64,000 bases of DNA from Paramacrobiotus metropolitanus (GCF_019649055.1 NW_026570252.1:620001-684000), one strand, 5' to 3'; shown: positions 1-13,140, numbered from the stretch's first letter. Numbers and translations: made by a program. The notes: generated by a model from the sequence alone, not told the origin.

Positions 1-3000
1 GTCCCGACCGCGTTTCTCGTCATCTTGATCATCCAGTTCTGCCTGATGATTCTGGACCGGGCGCTGTATCTGCGGAAGAATTTAAAGGGGAAATTGGTGT
101 TCCAGTTGGTGCTGGTGTTGACGGTGCACGGGGCGTTCTTCTTCTATCTACCGAAGGAAACCGGGAGGATGTTTATCCGCAGTTGGCCGTTGCAGATTTG
201 GTATTTTGTCAAGTGTGTGTATTTCTTATTATCCGCGTATCAGATTCGCTCCGGGTATCCCACGCGGATTTTGGGGAATTTTCTGACGTACCGGTATACG
301 TATACCAACCTCTATCTCTTCAAGGGGTAAGTGTTTTTTTTTTTTATTTCATTTAATTATGGAATTATTAGTTGTATTTATCTGCGCTTTTTTATTGTTG
401 ATTTCATTTTAAAATTTCAAGATTATTCGTAATTATTGCTTTTATTTTGCTACTATTTATAAGAATTATTATGGTAATATAATATTTATAGGAATTATTA
501 TGTTATCGGTTGGTTGTGCGTGTGAAAACTGAGAAATTCATTGTATTTTTTAGTGATAATGGCATTTTTGTTATAGTTCTGCTATAATGAGTTTTATTTC
601 AAATTTTTATTACTCCATTACTAATGAGATTTTATATCGTGTTTGTTGTTATGGATTTTATTTGAATTTCTTATCATTGAATTAATTCTATTTATTTGAT
701 TGTTGAATTTAGAATTCTAGTTTTCGGTAACGGAGTTTATTTTGATAACTGCATTTTACATAATTTGCGAATTAATCTTGCAGCTGAATTTACTAAGCTT
801 GTTCTGGTAAAAGTTTTTTTTGTCTTTGTTATTGATAAGTAATTATTTTGGAATTAGAGAAGGATGTCTGCTTGAGATTTCCTCAGGTAGTAATGGAAAA
901 CGGAGAAATCGTAGTGTAAAGGTGCAAAATCCGTCACAGGAATTGCCGTTATTTATTACCGATTAAAACTATTTATTTATTTATTACCGATTAGATGTGA
1001 AATTTGCTTGGGATGTTTTGAAATTCCTTAGTTAAACAATTTTTTTTTCAGTAGTAATAATTGTTCTGAATAATCGTAGTGTAAGGGTGGAAATTCTGGC
1101 CCATGTGATGACCGATTGCCGTCACATTGCATCGCTTAAAAATTTCTTTAAATTGGAAAATTGCTTGAAAAATTCATGTTTGTAAATTCCCGTGCTGCTT
1201 TATATTTTTACCGATGAGAATACCTGTGCTGAATAATCGTGGTGTAAGGGTGTGCGAAATCTGGCTAAAGATGGTGGCTGATTGTCGTCATTTACCACTG
1301 AATAAAAATTTATTAAATGTGAAGATTGCTTGTCAAATGACTGTTTTTAAATTCCCTGGCTAATTTATGTTTTTATCAATGATAATAATTATGCTGAATA
1401 ATCGTAGTGTAAGGGTGCAGAGTCAGGCCCGTATGGCTCCCATTTAGTACCGATTAACAATGGCATAAATTCGAAAATTGCTTGTAAAATACAAATTTTT
1501 AAATTCCCTTGCTAATGTATATTTTTTATCAATGATAATAATTATGCTGAATAATCGTAGTGTAAGGGTGCAAATTCTGGCCCAAATATTGACTGTGCGC
1601 CTTCATTTACCATCGATTAAAATGTAGTAAATTTGAAAATTACTTGTAAATGAATGTTTTTTTTAAAATCTCTGGCTAATTTTTTTTTATCAATGATAAT
1701 AATTTTTGCTGCATAATTGTAGTGTAAGAATGCAGAACCTGAGCCAAAAGATGGATAATTACTGTCGTTTAATACCGATCAGAAGTTGAATAAATTCGAA
1801 AATTGCTTGTAAAATGAGTATTTTTAAATTCCCTGGCTAATTTATGTTTTTCTAAATGATTATAATTATGCTGAATTATCCCAACAGCTTCATCATCATT
1901 CCCTTTTTAATGGAGCTGCGCTCGCTGATGGACTGGATCTGGACGGACACGTCCATGTCCATGTCCGAATGGCTGAAGTTAGAAGATATCTACGCGAATA
2001 TCTTCGTCCTGAAATGCTGGCGCATGGCGGAGGTGCGCTATCCCGACCCCCGCGGGACGCGCTACATGACCTTCTGGAAGTATCTGATCGGCGGGAGTAT
2101 TCTGCTGCTGATTATCCTGGTTATCTGGTTCCCGCTGGTCTTGTTTTCCCTGACGAACGCGGTGGGAGAATCCAATGTCCCACAGGACTGCACCGTGGAG
2201 GTCAGCCTCGGGGACACCAGACGCTGTACCGGGTCACCGCGCGAAAGGTCAGTTACCGGTTGATTTAACCGGATTTTAATTAAACCGATATTCCACAACG
2301 CTGTGGATTTTTTTCATAATTTATTGGCAATTTCTGTTAATTTTACCCGCCTGTAAATATTAATCAGTTGAATATTCCGGATTACAATTTTTTTAAGCAT
2401 CAGGGATTTTTTGGAAATTTTACCTAAGCGGTTTAATTTATTCTTGCGACACCAGCTATTTTATTACAATTAATTATTCTAATTTAATTCATTTTTGAAA
2501 CGTCAGGATTTAATTTCTCGCACCACTGCCTGATTCATCTTGATTCTTATTTTTTTAAAAACCAAAAATTTCAGATGGACATTCGACCAATATTACGAAT
2601 ATTTGACCGAGCGATTTTATTGACAAATATTATGCTTTTTCGATAAACATGTACTTTGTGAATATTTTCTACAAATAACATTTATTTTCAAATTTTCCGT
2701 GAATATGTTTGATGAAATTGTTTTCCATTGGATTGTAATTAGGAGGCGTTGGTGCCGTACTCGCAGCAGATGTACGACGATTTATTGTGGAAGTTCAGCA
2801 AGCCGGACGCGCTGACGGGCGTGCAGGACCAGGCGGAAGTGAAGCAGGCGGCGGGGTTCATTAATCAGTACAGCCGGCAGGATGTGTGGCTGGTCAGTCT
2901 GGAGTCGGACTCCTCCACGGTGTGGACCGTCAGTCCGCCCGCCGAGCAGGACATCATCACCTACTTGAACAACTCCGCCTCCGAGAACATCAACATGACC

Positions 3001-6000
3001 TTCAAGTGGACCTTCTCCTTGTACGTTATATTTATTTGTATTTATTTATATTTATTTATATTTGTTTAAAAACGTCGTGTACGGTTTAGGGAATTTTTCT
3101 GGAGTATTAAAAGGGAACTGCCAAAATTTAATTTGAATTATTATGGAATTTTTTCTGTTAAATTGAGAAACAAATTCTTACGTGCAATTTATTGGCATAA
3201 ATTTTTTTAATGTATGGGAAGAAACAAATTTTATTATTTATTTGTAGAATTTATTTATTTTTTATTATTTTATGATGGAGGAATTTATTGGAAGTTGATA
3301 TTAGGGTGCCACTGCAGACACATGAATCAGTCAACATTTTCAGGTTAAAGTTGTAATTCAATTTCATTGGAGCGTAGCATCGGTTAGTCTGGAGATTGTT
3401 GTAGTCTAGTGGAAAATTCGGGGGCTGTGATAGCAGTGCTACACGATTCCATTAATAATTTTCCTTGCTAATGTTTCATTGGGGTTCTGGCTTTTTTTAA
3501 CCATTTAGAAATGAATTTCAGGCGGTTCAAAATCGGAAATTTAATTTTTAAAATACTGATTAAAAAATGAAAATTAATACAAAAAAGGAAAATCAATTGT
3601 AGTAAAATAAAAATGATTTTCTTTGAGTTAAATTAACCGCCTGTGTTATTCCATAATTAGTAAGGAGCGGCGCTGGAGGAACTTCCAACGAAAAGTCACC
3701 GGCTTAAAAGCGAAAAAAATGTTTTAAAATAGGAAATTAAAATGGAAAAATTCATAGAAAAATTTAAGATATGAAAAACGGTAATCGTCAGTCAAACTAA
3801 TTGCGTAGCAGTAGGAAGCAGCGCCTGAAAAATTTCCAGCAGGTGGTCTGTTAAAATTGGCAAAATATTAGAAATATCACCCTAAAATCGAGAAAATAAA
3901 TTTAAAAAAATTAAAAACGATGTTTTATCAATTAAATTAAATGCCTATTTTATTGTATAATTAGTAAGGAGCGGCGCGGGAGGAATTTCCAGCAGATGGT
4001 CACCGGTAGTAGCGAGTGGATCATCGAGCCGGAAGCCCGCTACCTCCTCTCCCAAATGCTGCTCCGCACGGACCTCACCAATTCCACGCCGACGCCGCTG
4101 TCGGCGCGCGTCAACTTCCTGTATCCGTCCTTCGTGCGCGTCCCCTCCGTGGGCTGGTCGCGGTTCGTGGGGCCGCTGCAGCCGCGCACGGACCGGGGGC
4201 GGGACCAGGCGACGTTCCGCAACGTCAGCATGCAGTTGAAGCGCGAGATGTGGCCGCTCGGGGACCACGCCACCCAAGTGCAGTGGTGGAATATCCATGA
4301 TCCGGCGGCTAATGCTAGTCGCGGCGTGGAACCCAGTAAACAGTTTATCACGTTCACGGCCTTCATCGACAAGGTCTTCCCGCAGGCCTGGAGCGTTATC
4401 ACCGGATACGGGTCAGTGCGGGAATTTTTTTGGGTTTTTTGCAGTGTTTTTTAAAGGTTGTAAATTTTTTATTGACTTTTTCTAATTATGGGTCAGTGTC
4501 GGAATTTTTGTTGATATTTTTGCGGAGATTTTTTAAATGTTTTAATTTTTTTATTGACTTTTACTAATTATGGGTCAGCAGGGGAATTTTTGTTAATTTT
4601 TGGCGGAGAATTTTTAAATGTTTTTAATTTTTGCGGATTTTTTCTTATTACGGGTCAGTGCGGGAATTGTCGTTGATTTTGTGCACGGTTTCTTTGAAGT
4701 TTTTGAATGTTTTATTAATTTTTTTTTTATTACGGATCAGTGTGGGAATTTTTATGGAGTTTCTGCAGTTTCTTAAACTGTTTAATTGTTTTTACTGATT
4801 TTTGCCAATTACCGGTCAGTGTCTGAGTTCTTATTTATTTCCAAAAAAAACGTTAATCGATTTTTGTGGAACATTTTCTCATTTTTGAACAAAGTGCTCG
4901 AATTTTTTTCTAATTTGTTTTTTTATTTCTACTATTTCAACTTAAGGGAAATGGCCCGGTACAAGGTACCAAATTCGTGTACATGCACGAAATCTTTCAC
5001 TTTCGCGCACTCCCAAACCCTTTTTTCTCTTGTTTTACGACATTCTGTAGCCAAATGATTTGTATACACAGGCCTGAAACCCGTTTGCGCGCGCAACATC
5101 CGGTTCGCGAGTTATGGTTGCTCGAAACTTCCAAAAAGTTTAAATGCATTCAGGTGTACCAAAAGTCGCATTATGGACCGATCTCTTTCAGATTTTGCAC
5201 GTAAAGCACATAACCACGAAGAACGTTTTTACCCCGATCCACTGTTCTAGCATGTTTTTCAAATTTTAAAATGAATTTCAAAAATGTTAAAATTCATTTT
5301 AAAATTTGAAAAAAATCGTTGAAGTCTGGATCGGTGTAAAGCGGTCTTCATGGCCATCGGTCCATAATGAGACTTTTGGTACACCTGAAAACATTTAAAC
5401 TTTCGGGAATTTCCTAACAGCCATAACTCTTGAACCGGATGTTGCGCGCGCAAACGGGTTTCAGGCCTGTGTATACAAATCATTTGGCTACAGAATGTCG
5501 TAAAACAAGAGAAAAAAGGGTTTGGGAGTGCGCGAAAGTGAAAGATTTCGTGCATGTACACGAATTTGGTATCACGTACCGGGCCACTTCCCTTAACACT
5601 TCAATGTCTAAAATTTGATCATTTTGACTAGGGTAGACCTGCGGAAGCATACTGATATGTGCATTGGCTGTTGTCTAATAAAACAATAGACTTAACACCT
5701 CTACTATTTCATTAAAATATCGTAGTAAAGTGGCTGTGCAATACTGCAAGCGCGTAGGCTGCCCCAGAATCAAAACATGATGTTAGCTGATTTTCGTAAC
5801 GGTTTTGATTTTGTGTTTATTGGAGTTGTTATTGACACATCTATCAGGTTTGTTATCGCATTTAACATTATTTTTAAATGGAATTATTATCGCGGGTAGT
5901 ACGGTGTATATTTCCATTTCCAGTATTTAATGGAAATTATGGTGACCTTTTTCCTGGTCAGTTGTTGTTATGTCTAGCTACTATGTTATGTCTAGTTATG

Positions 6001-7026
6001 TTGTTGTTGTTATGTTATGTTGTTTGTTGTTGATCTGGTGTATAGCTGAGCTACTTCGTTAGAATTCGTTATTTATTTGTCAAATAAATTTCCTTAGTTG
6101 AACTTGTGTCACTAAAATAAAACACCAATTAAATAATAATAATAATATGCTGAATATACTGTGTATATAGGATCGTGGGTCTGTACATTTCCATGGTGTT
6201 CGTCATCGGGCGACTGGTGCGGCTGTGGAGCAGCGGCATGTCGTACCGCATCATGTTCGAGGATCTGCCGGAAGTGGACCGCATTCTCCGGCTGTGTCTG
6301 GACATTTTCCTCGTCCGCGAGAACCGCGAGTACCGTCTCGAGGAGGATCTGTATGCCAAGTGAGTAATATATGCTCCAAAAACATCAAAATCAAAAATTC
6401 CCCAGAAATGTATACGAAATTATTTCCCTGACAGATTTTTCCGCATTTAATTTTAATAAAGTTTTACCTTTTTTTTATTAATTACTAATACAGTTTCCGA
6501 TGCATTTGTAATTGGGAAATTCCCATAACGTTTTCTGTTTTCTTGATTTATGCAGTTATTGTTTCTTAATTGATATTTGTATTTTCTACAATTATTAGCC
6601 TGATTAATTGAAGAAATAAAATGAATAAAATACAAAAATAAAATAAAATTGGTAATAAATAATTTTCAGAAATAGGTCCCCTGTTTTGTCCCTAATACCA
6701 CTCCTAATTAGCATGTCACATTATTAATTTTATATATTTTCATTATTGACCATATATAAAACATTTCATTATTGATATGATTTTTTTATAATATTTTCCT
6801 TATTGATATGATTTTTTTCTGTGTTATGTATTTTATATTTTGTGTGCAGCCATAATGTTCAGTTGTTATTCATTTTACCGAATTAATAAAATTACCCAAA
6901 TTAAGATACATAAAATGGAATTAAATATTATTTGCACCATGTTTTCATTTTTGTTTTTGCAGATTGATATTCCTGTATCGCTCACCGGAGACCATGTTTA
7001 AATGGACGAAATTAAAGCGGCGCTGA
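1..7026 (+). CDS. Piezo: Piezo mechanosensitive ion channel, C-terminal part (5' end outside window)
   Basis: Six exons: 1-326 (open at the window edge), 1888-2247, 2743-3020, 3965-4411, 6171-6359 and 6963-7026 (TGA). All introns are GT-AG and the phases match at every junction if one base is added in exon 2. The translation follows the C-terminal third of animal Piezo in order: RALYLRK and QIRSGYPTRILGNFLT (before the anchor), MDWIWTDTSMS and EDIYANIFVLKCWR (anchor), a hydrophobic transmembrane stretch ending in WFPLVLFSL, the extracellular cap (exons 3-4, including VWTVSPPAEQD), then the pore-lining helix and C-terminal domain (FEDLPEVDRIL, LEEDLYAK, LIFLYRSPETMFKWTK) before the stop. Piezo forms a trimeric cation channel opened by membrane tension. 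Oddity: exon 2 needs one more G in the run at 2210-2213; without it the frame fails and its end phase does not fit exon 3. Several introns carry tandem copies of their own splice junctions. Confidence 0.94.
900..1887 (+). repeat. ~162 bp tandem repeat in Piezo intron 1, ending at the splice acceptor
   Basis: Copies of the core CTGAATAATCGTAGTGTAAG start near 902, 1066, 1229, 1394, 1547 and 1709. A seventh, at 1871, runs directly into the real acceptor before exon 2. Spacing is 153-165 bp. Each copy also carries the upstream AATGATAATAATTATG-type stretch and a CTGGCCC-like segment. The unit therefore includes the last bases of the intron. Confidence 0.85.
3640..4012 (+). repeat. partial tandem copies of the Piezo exon-4 acceptor and exon start
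   Basis: The acceptor plus the first ~45 bases of exon 4 (3965 onward: AAGGAGCGGCGCGGGAGGAA) recur upstream in intron 3. One copy is at about 3651-3706 (AAGGAGCGGCGCTGGAGGAA, preceded by the same ATAATTAG). A more diverged copy is at about 3805-3857. Spacing is ~152 bp. The upstream copies hit stops soon after the acceptor, so they look like decoys, not exons. Confidence 0.85.
4405..4826 (+). repeat. ~81 bp tandem repeat of the Piezo exon-4 donor site
   Basis: The exon end and donor TACGGGTCAGTG at 4407 recurs at about 4487, 4569, 4649, 4731 and 4810 with spacing of 79-82 bp. Each copy is followed by a T-rich stretch and GGAATTTTTG. Most copies keep GGTCAGT, so several donor-like sites stand in a row after the true one at 4412. 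Confidence 0.85.
4942..5596. mobile_element. TTAA-flanked fold-back element, copy 1 (in Piezo intron 4)
   Basis: A 655 bp near-perfect inverted repeat with arms of about 320 bp around an AT-rich centre near 5275. The left end reads TTAAGGGAAATGGCCCGGTA and the right end is its reverse complement with one mismatch, ending in TTAA. The TTAA ends suggest mobilisation by a piggyBac-type transposase. It has no coding capacity: the open frames are mirror images of each other in the two arms. Related copies lie at 18911-19593 and 24606-25336, and in degraded form at 32.6-33.1 kb, near 29.06-29.2 kb and near 34.7-34.87 kb. Confidence 0.88.
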
Positions 7027-8108
7027 AAACGGGAATACATCCGCGTGTGCATGTATTGGTTAATGTGATTTTCCGAATAATTTGGATTAATTGGACTGGC
7101 CGGGAAAAGCGGCCGCCAGTGATCTCCCGGGGATTAATTCACACTTCTGTCCGTCTTTCCGCACTGTTTCCGCAATGTTGCCATTAACTTTGTTGTTGGT
7201 GTGCGCGGTGTCGTGGTCCTTTTTTTATCGTTTTTTAATCCTTGTTGTCGCCTCGCCGGTGTTGGCAACGCGAGTCTGCCATGGGATTTTAGCAGCTTTT
7301 CAGACTGATTTTATTGTGTCTCTCTTTTTAATCATACGGACATTTGGAATAATTATTATTGTCAATTAATGTATAAGAAATATTTCTGCATTAATCCGTG
7401 TAAAATAAACAACGAAATTTGACCCGAAAAATCTCGCTGCACCTTGTTAGAAATAAAAATCAACATTCAACAAATACAGTTGACGGAAATGAGCGTATTT
7501 TTACCATTATGAAAGTCGTGCGCCAAACCAGCTTAAAAATGGGAAATAAAATCATTAATAAATTATTAATTAAAAATTGATAAACCGTTAAACAATTAAT
7601 AATTTACAATGAACTGACGATTAAAATATTTTCAACGTCTCTACGAATAAAGATTAACACAGGAATTAAAATAAAATATTCCATTGCTACAAAAAATGGA
7701 CCACATGGAAATAATTAGCGAACATGACGAAAAAAATTTAAAAAATAAAAAAGACCAGCAATTAAAATTTTTAAAAAAAATGGCAATTAAAAACAAATAA
7801 GAAACAAACAACACAACACAAAAAAAAAACAATTTCAAGCAGTTAAGCAATATACCATGTAAAAAAATTAAAATATAATTTCAGACTTCAGTTACACATT
7901 ATTCGCGTCACTTTTATTTATTTTATTATTTCCGACCAATCAGCAGAAGCGCGTATGACGATGCTATTTGAAACGACATTTATTCCCACACCAGTAAAAT
8001 CACTCAAAAGGAAAAACTGAACATTATATTAAAACTGTTAATTACCACATACAATGTGCCAATGAACACAGTATTATTGTCAATAAAATAGGAAATATCC
8101 CGTGATTT
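7027..8108. other. AT-rich intergenic region between convergent Piezo and GPx
   Basis: Holds the presumed 3' UTRs of both neighbours. No gene is seen. TTTATT at about 7979 is an AATAAA on the minus strand and could serve GPx. The open frames here are short and AT-driven. Confidence 0.6.
7404..7409 (+). terminator. candidate Piezo polyadenylation signal
   Basis: AATAAA lies about 380 bases after the Piezo stop, in AT-rich DNA before the convergent GPx gene. Position and hexamer are the only support. Confidence 0.4.
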
Positions 8109-10238
8109 TTATGCCGCCGTATTCAGATACTTTTCCAGTTCCTTCTCCATTTCCTTCGGCTTAGTTTGCGGGCTATGACGCGCCACCGGCTACAAATAAA
8201 GCAAAAATAAATAAAAATTCATGTAGTCGAAAACTGACAGAAAACAACCACAAAAAAAATGTAAGAAAAATGGTAAAAAAATAGAAAATAAATTGTTTAT
8301 AAAAATTGTACAGTACAGTAAAAATGTCGAAGCCGGCACCCACCTGTCCGTGGCGGTCCACGATGAATTTGGTGAAGTTCCACTTGATGGCACTAACAAG
8401 CAACACCAGAATTATTTACGCCGCAAAAATAAATAAAAAAAACACATTATTATTATTTATTTTAGTTTGTACTTATTTTTATGCATTGGGAAGTATATAG
8501 TTTTACAAAAAATTTACAAAAAAAAAAACCACACATCACATCTAATTGATGTTAACAAATTCGGGGAAAAATAAAATAATCAACAGGAAACATTTAGCAA
8601 ATAAAATGCAATTAAAATAACAATCAAGATAATGAAATTGGTTTTAATTTGCAAAAAGTAGCCAACGTACTCGAGGAGGGTGCCGCCCTGTTTGTCCTTG
8701 AGGTACTTCCACAGCGGATGCGTCTTGGCGCCGTTGACGTCCACCTTGGCGAACATGTCGAAGCCGACGTTGTACTGCGCAATAAAATCCTTAATCTCCG
8801 CCTCCGAACCCGGCTCCTGCCATTTTCACACAGTTAATTTCCGATTTTTTGTTGCGAATAATTAACATTTCTTCAGGAATTATTTCTCGTAAAATACCGA
8901 ATTAAATCCTTCTATTTCCGATTAAATTAGAATAATTATACATTATTTCCAATTGCTTTTTTCCTTGATTTTTATTTGGCAGATAATTCCAAACTTCTCC
9001 CAAGAATTAAGCAGAGAATTTTCCAGTGTGCAAAATAACTCCCAATTTTTCCCGAAAACGTTTTTATCTGCAGATATATTTCCAGCAATTATATTTTACG
9101 GCATAGCGTTCAATGTTTGAAAATATCTCCAAATTTTTCCCAACAATTATTCTACAGTTTTTCTGTTATCAAAATTCTAATTTGGCAACACGGAAAATTT
9201 AGTTGGTGATATAATAATAATTAATAAATACAAATTTCGGCCAAACTCGAACTCACCTGTCCCATGAACTGGTTGCACGGGAATCCGCTGTAAATTAAAT
9301 AAATTATGTAAATTAAATAAATTATTGAGGAAAAGATGTGATAAATTAGGAAAAATCGGCCTTACAGAATGGACAAGCCCTGGTCGCGGTATTTGTCGTG
9401 CAGCGCCACCAGCTCCGTGTAGTGCTGCAAAAATTAAAAAAATATTTTTAAAAAACATAAGAAAAATAAAATAAACAAAAATCACTGCGCAACTCACATC
9501 GTTGGTGAATCCGCATTTGCAGGCCACGTTGACAATGATCAGCACTTTTCCGCTGCGAACCAAAAAGAGAATTATTCACTCTATTACGCTATGTATTAAT
9601 TTCGAATTCTATTAAATTTTTTTTTCAATAAATTTCTGGGAAAACAAACAGGACAACAATTACTACGGGAAATCAACACCAAAATTAAATGGATAATATT
9701 GTGAAAAAATCCAAAACAGGAAACCATTCCCCGAGGTCACTATACCAGCAGAACGCGCTATGAATAATTCTGAAAATTAGGCAAAATCAATTCCAGACAA
9801 CGCTCATCGAAACAATGAAGAAAAATCGAAAATAAATAATAATATTATCATAATGAGGAAAATGTAGACGAAAACCGGGACAAATATTACAAAATTCAAC
9901 AAAATAAAATTTTGCAGCCATAGGAGCTAAATTATTCTTTGTAAATAAATTATGGACAGGAGGGTAAGATGAAAATCAGCCAGAAAAAAATTTAAACGAA
10001 AAATCAAAGGGGAAAAATAAACGGAAATTGGGTAAAAACCTGGACACTCCCAAAAAACGGGCATTTTCCGACACCAATTTATTCTCAATAATTTTTTTTA
10101 TTTAATTTTTAAAGATAATTTTTTGAAGTCGTTCATGTACCGATATTTCTCCATGGAGACATCATTGCCGTCGATGTCGGTGGCGTGGAACTCGTAGATG
10201 GATTTGGCGTGTTTCCAGTTCTCTCCCTCGTTGGCCGA
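8109..10238 (-). CDS. GPx4-like glutathione peroxidase, cysteine type (first exon not found)
   Basis: Seven minus-strand exons in transcript order: 10141-10238, 9498-9552, 9366-9424, 9257-9287, 8671-8816, 8344-8392 and 8109-8189 (TAA). All junction phases agree and 172 codons are seen. The order is [48 protein letters not shown] and [15 protein letters not shown], which is the thioredoxin-fold GPx family. The active residue is Cys (second Cys of VACKCGFT) where vertebrate GPx4 has selenocysteine. The partner Gln (NQFMGQ), Trp and Asn (KWNF) are all present, as is the Cys of FPCNQF that resolves the sulfenic acid in thioredoxin-dependent members. It reduces lipid and other hydroperoxides. The exon at 10238 is entered through a TTTAG acceptor, so the ATG exon lies upstream and could carry a targeting signal; I could not place it. 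Confidence 0.94.
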
Positions 10239-11317
10239 CTAAACACACGTTGCATCAGCATATTCTCGCGGTGAAAACATTGCCCATACACTGCAGTACC
10301 ATTCTGCCACAGGAATCCGGGGAATTACGAGAATCACAGGTGTCTGTTGAGGAGAATTCAACCTTGGCCTGGATGGGTCTGATGTGGGACGCGGCGAGCA
10401 ACAAGGCGCGGAATGATAGCGAAGTACGCAGGAAAATCGATACGTTCATAATCAATAATCACTGTCAACCGATAGCAGACAACATGCTCCTCCTTTTTAA
10501 ATTGAAACTGTATGAGGAAGTATAGAAATCAAGACGATGTGACGGCGCACAAATGATGTGGAGAAATTTTCGGTTTATCATCAAGTCCAAAATCCAAAGC
10601 GTGATAAGACATGAAAGCTGGTGATTCCACTGACAGCGGAATTGGAAGGCATGTATAACGGTGAACAGGTTTTGCCTGGGGAAAGCCCACATCCAATGGT
10701 GGAAATGGAATTGGTAGCCAATGGCCAGTGGAAAAACCGATGCCAGCTGATTATGCAAAGCTGCTTCCTGGTGTCCCGTTTTTCCGGGAGTTTTAGTTTC
10801 ATGATTTCATCCATTTACTCCAGACAACTTTTGTAGTTATTTCATTACGTAATTTTTTATTAGTTCGTAAAGACTGGCAGTCCCTGCATTAAGCACAAAA
10901 TTCGTTGATATGAAAAATCAAAAACTGCAGATCATTGCCAAATGCGCTGCTGGGCTCAGATACATACAGAGAAACCATGTACGTCCGCCGCGTTTTATAA
11001 TTGTTGTTCTCTTATAATTTTATTACTTTAAATTTGAACTGCCTTTTGTCAGGCGCTTCGACAAATTATTTTTATTGGCTGATAAATAGTTCCAAGCTTT
11101 GTTAAACAGCATTCTGATATCAACACAAACAACAGGCACAACTGAGCGAAAACTCGTTGAATCGCAGAAAAAAGTGCGTCTGAGTACAGAGAAACTACCT
11201 GTTTCCGCCGGAATTCACTAAAACCTGCCGTAGCCATAACACTCTGTATTGTGTATCATTATTCTGTCATTTCTGTGACTATCCTACAGGGAAGCACACA
11301 GCAGCGCCAGGTTACAG
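10239..11317. other. region between GPx and serpin; no recognised gene
   Basis: Should contain the missing 5' exon of GPx. Two moderate plus-strand open frames (10250-10525 and 10621-10836) match nothing I know and have no convincing splice context. They may be remnants or chance. Confidence 0.4.
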
Positions 11318-13083
11318 TTAGAACGTCGTCGTCCGTTTCCTGGCTTCTCGGTTTTCCTCTCGGAGCATCCACTGCCGCGATAGCTGCGCGGCGCCCTTAC
11401 GGAACAGCGGTATCTGCGAAGCCTTGCGCGGCTGCCCGTCCGCCGTCAGCTGCAGGGTGGTCGGGGGCGGGGACAGGTCCAGGACGCGCCCGATGAACAG
11501 CACCACGCCGCTGAGATTGTGCCGTACGAAGAACATGAAGGGGTGCGTCACGTGGAAGTCCTGGATGTCCCGGGGCGCCAACTTGGCCTTGCTCAGGGAC
11601 GCCGCCACCGAGCCGCTCACTGAGACGGTATCCTCGTGCCGCCGTGCTGCGTCTGACTCTTCGAAGTGCTCGGCGTTGGATCCCTGTTCATCGATACCTG
11701 GAGAAAAAAATCATTTCTAAAACAGTTAAATTTTATCTAAACCTTATTGTTATTACAACATTTGAAAAAATTATTTACGAGTGTATTAAATGCACCATTT
11801 GTAGAAAATTATTTTCTGAATATACGCTTCGCACGCCGGCACGCGAGGTATCACACATATCTGAGCTCACTTACCTATTTTTTGTTTCTGGAGAATTTAT
11901 TGTTTCTCAACTAAATTTTAAAAGCTTTTACAGGATATTACAAAGTCCGGCAGTGTTTATTTTAAATTTTTGCTGATCGATAATTTTATTTTTCTCCTTA
12001 ACAAATTTTATGAAATAAAATAAATTTTTTATACCAGTCAGATGTTTTCCGCAGAAATTTTTTAACTGGATTTATCGATCCTTCGGAAATTAGAATCACA
12101 TGGAAAAAACTAATTAAATGCAATAATTAATTTTTATTTCCATTTTTACCAAATTCAGTTTTTTATCTATTTTACCTTTTTCCGTTTTTTAAAGACATGC
12201 TTTACCCTGTTTTTAAAAAAATCAAATAAAGCTTTTCAATTGAAATTTTAAATATTTTTCCGATTAGGAAATTTAGTAATATAGTACCGGTTAATATGCA
12301 ATAAACTGTGTCATTATAAAAAGACGTACTAAATGAGCATTTATGGAAAGCACCGGTCAGACGGAAATCCTCCACCGGTTCCTCTAGCATATTGGAATAA
12401 TCCGCATCCCCCTCTTTCTCCACGCCGACTTTCGTGAAGAAATCCTTCAGATCGAACGTGTTCTCAATGGCGAACACCGGCAGCTTCAAATTGACCCGGC
12501 GCATATGTTTCTGCACGCTCATCTGCTTAAAACTCTGAAACTTCCACTCGCGCATCAGTTCCAGCAGCGTGGGGCGGTAGCCGCGATGCTCCAGCGGTAG
12601 GACAATACACAGCGACGCCTCGTTGTTGGCATACGGTATTTCTAAATATTTATACGAGCTGCGGTTGTCCACGCCGCACGGCAGGTGGATATCCGGGGCG
12701 CAGAGAAAACGCGTCGTCTGTTTTTTGCCTTGATAATTGTGGAAGACGCCGGTCTTGGTTTCGTGACGGGAGAAGACTTCCGCCCACCGCCCGCGGAGGG
12801 AGGTCACGCTCAGGAGGAACATGTGGGTCAGGGCGTCGCGCTGCCCGGCTAATTCCAGCCGCTGTATATACAGATAAATATGATCATTTTATTAATTAAC
12901 AACAATATTTTTTACATATGTAAATACTAATTAAAATTTGCCTGCAAAAATATTTATATACAGTCCAACAAAATACATATAAGGCGCTATACTGTATAAT
13001 AGTTGTTCTTCGATCGTACTTAAAAATTAAAAAAATAAATAAAAAAGGAAATTTATACAGTATATAAAAATGATATATATACA

Positions 13084-13140
<57 letters not shown>

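Noticed and set aside
4977-5561. Matching open frames on both strands (beginning MYMHEIFHF) as a possible conserved small protein
   Set aside because: They are the two arms of one inverted repeat read on opposite strands; the frames are broken in the other copies.
10250-10836. Two plus-strand frames between GPx and serpin as a gene
   Set aside because: No splice signals join them, no family resemblance, and composition is not clearly coding.
11424-11720. 98-codon plus-strand frame opposite the serpin
   Set aside because: Antisense to the last serpin exon, which has clear family motifs.
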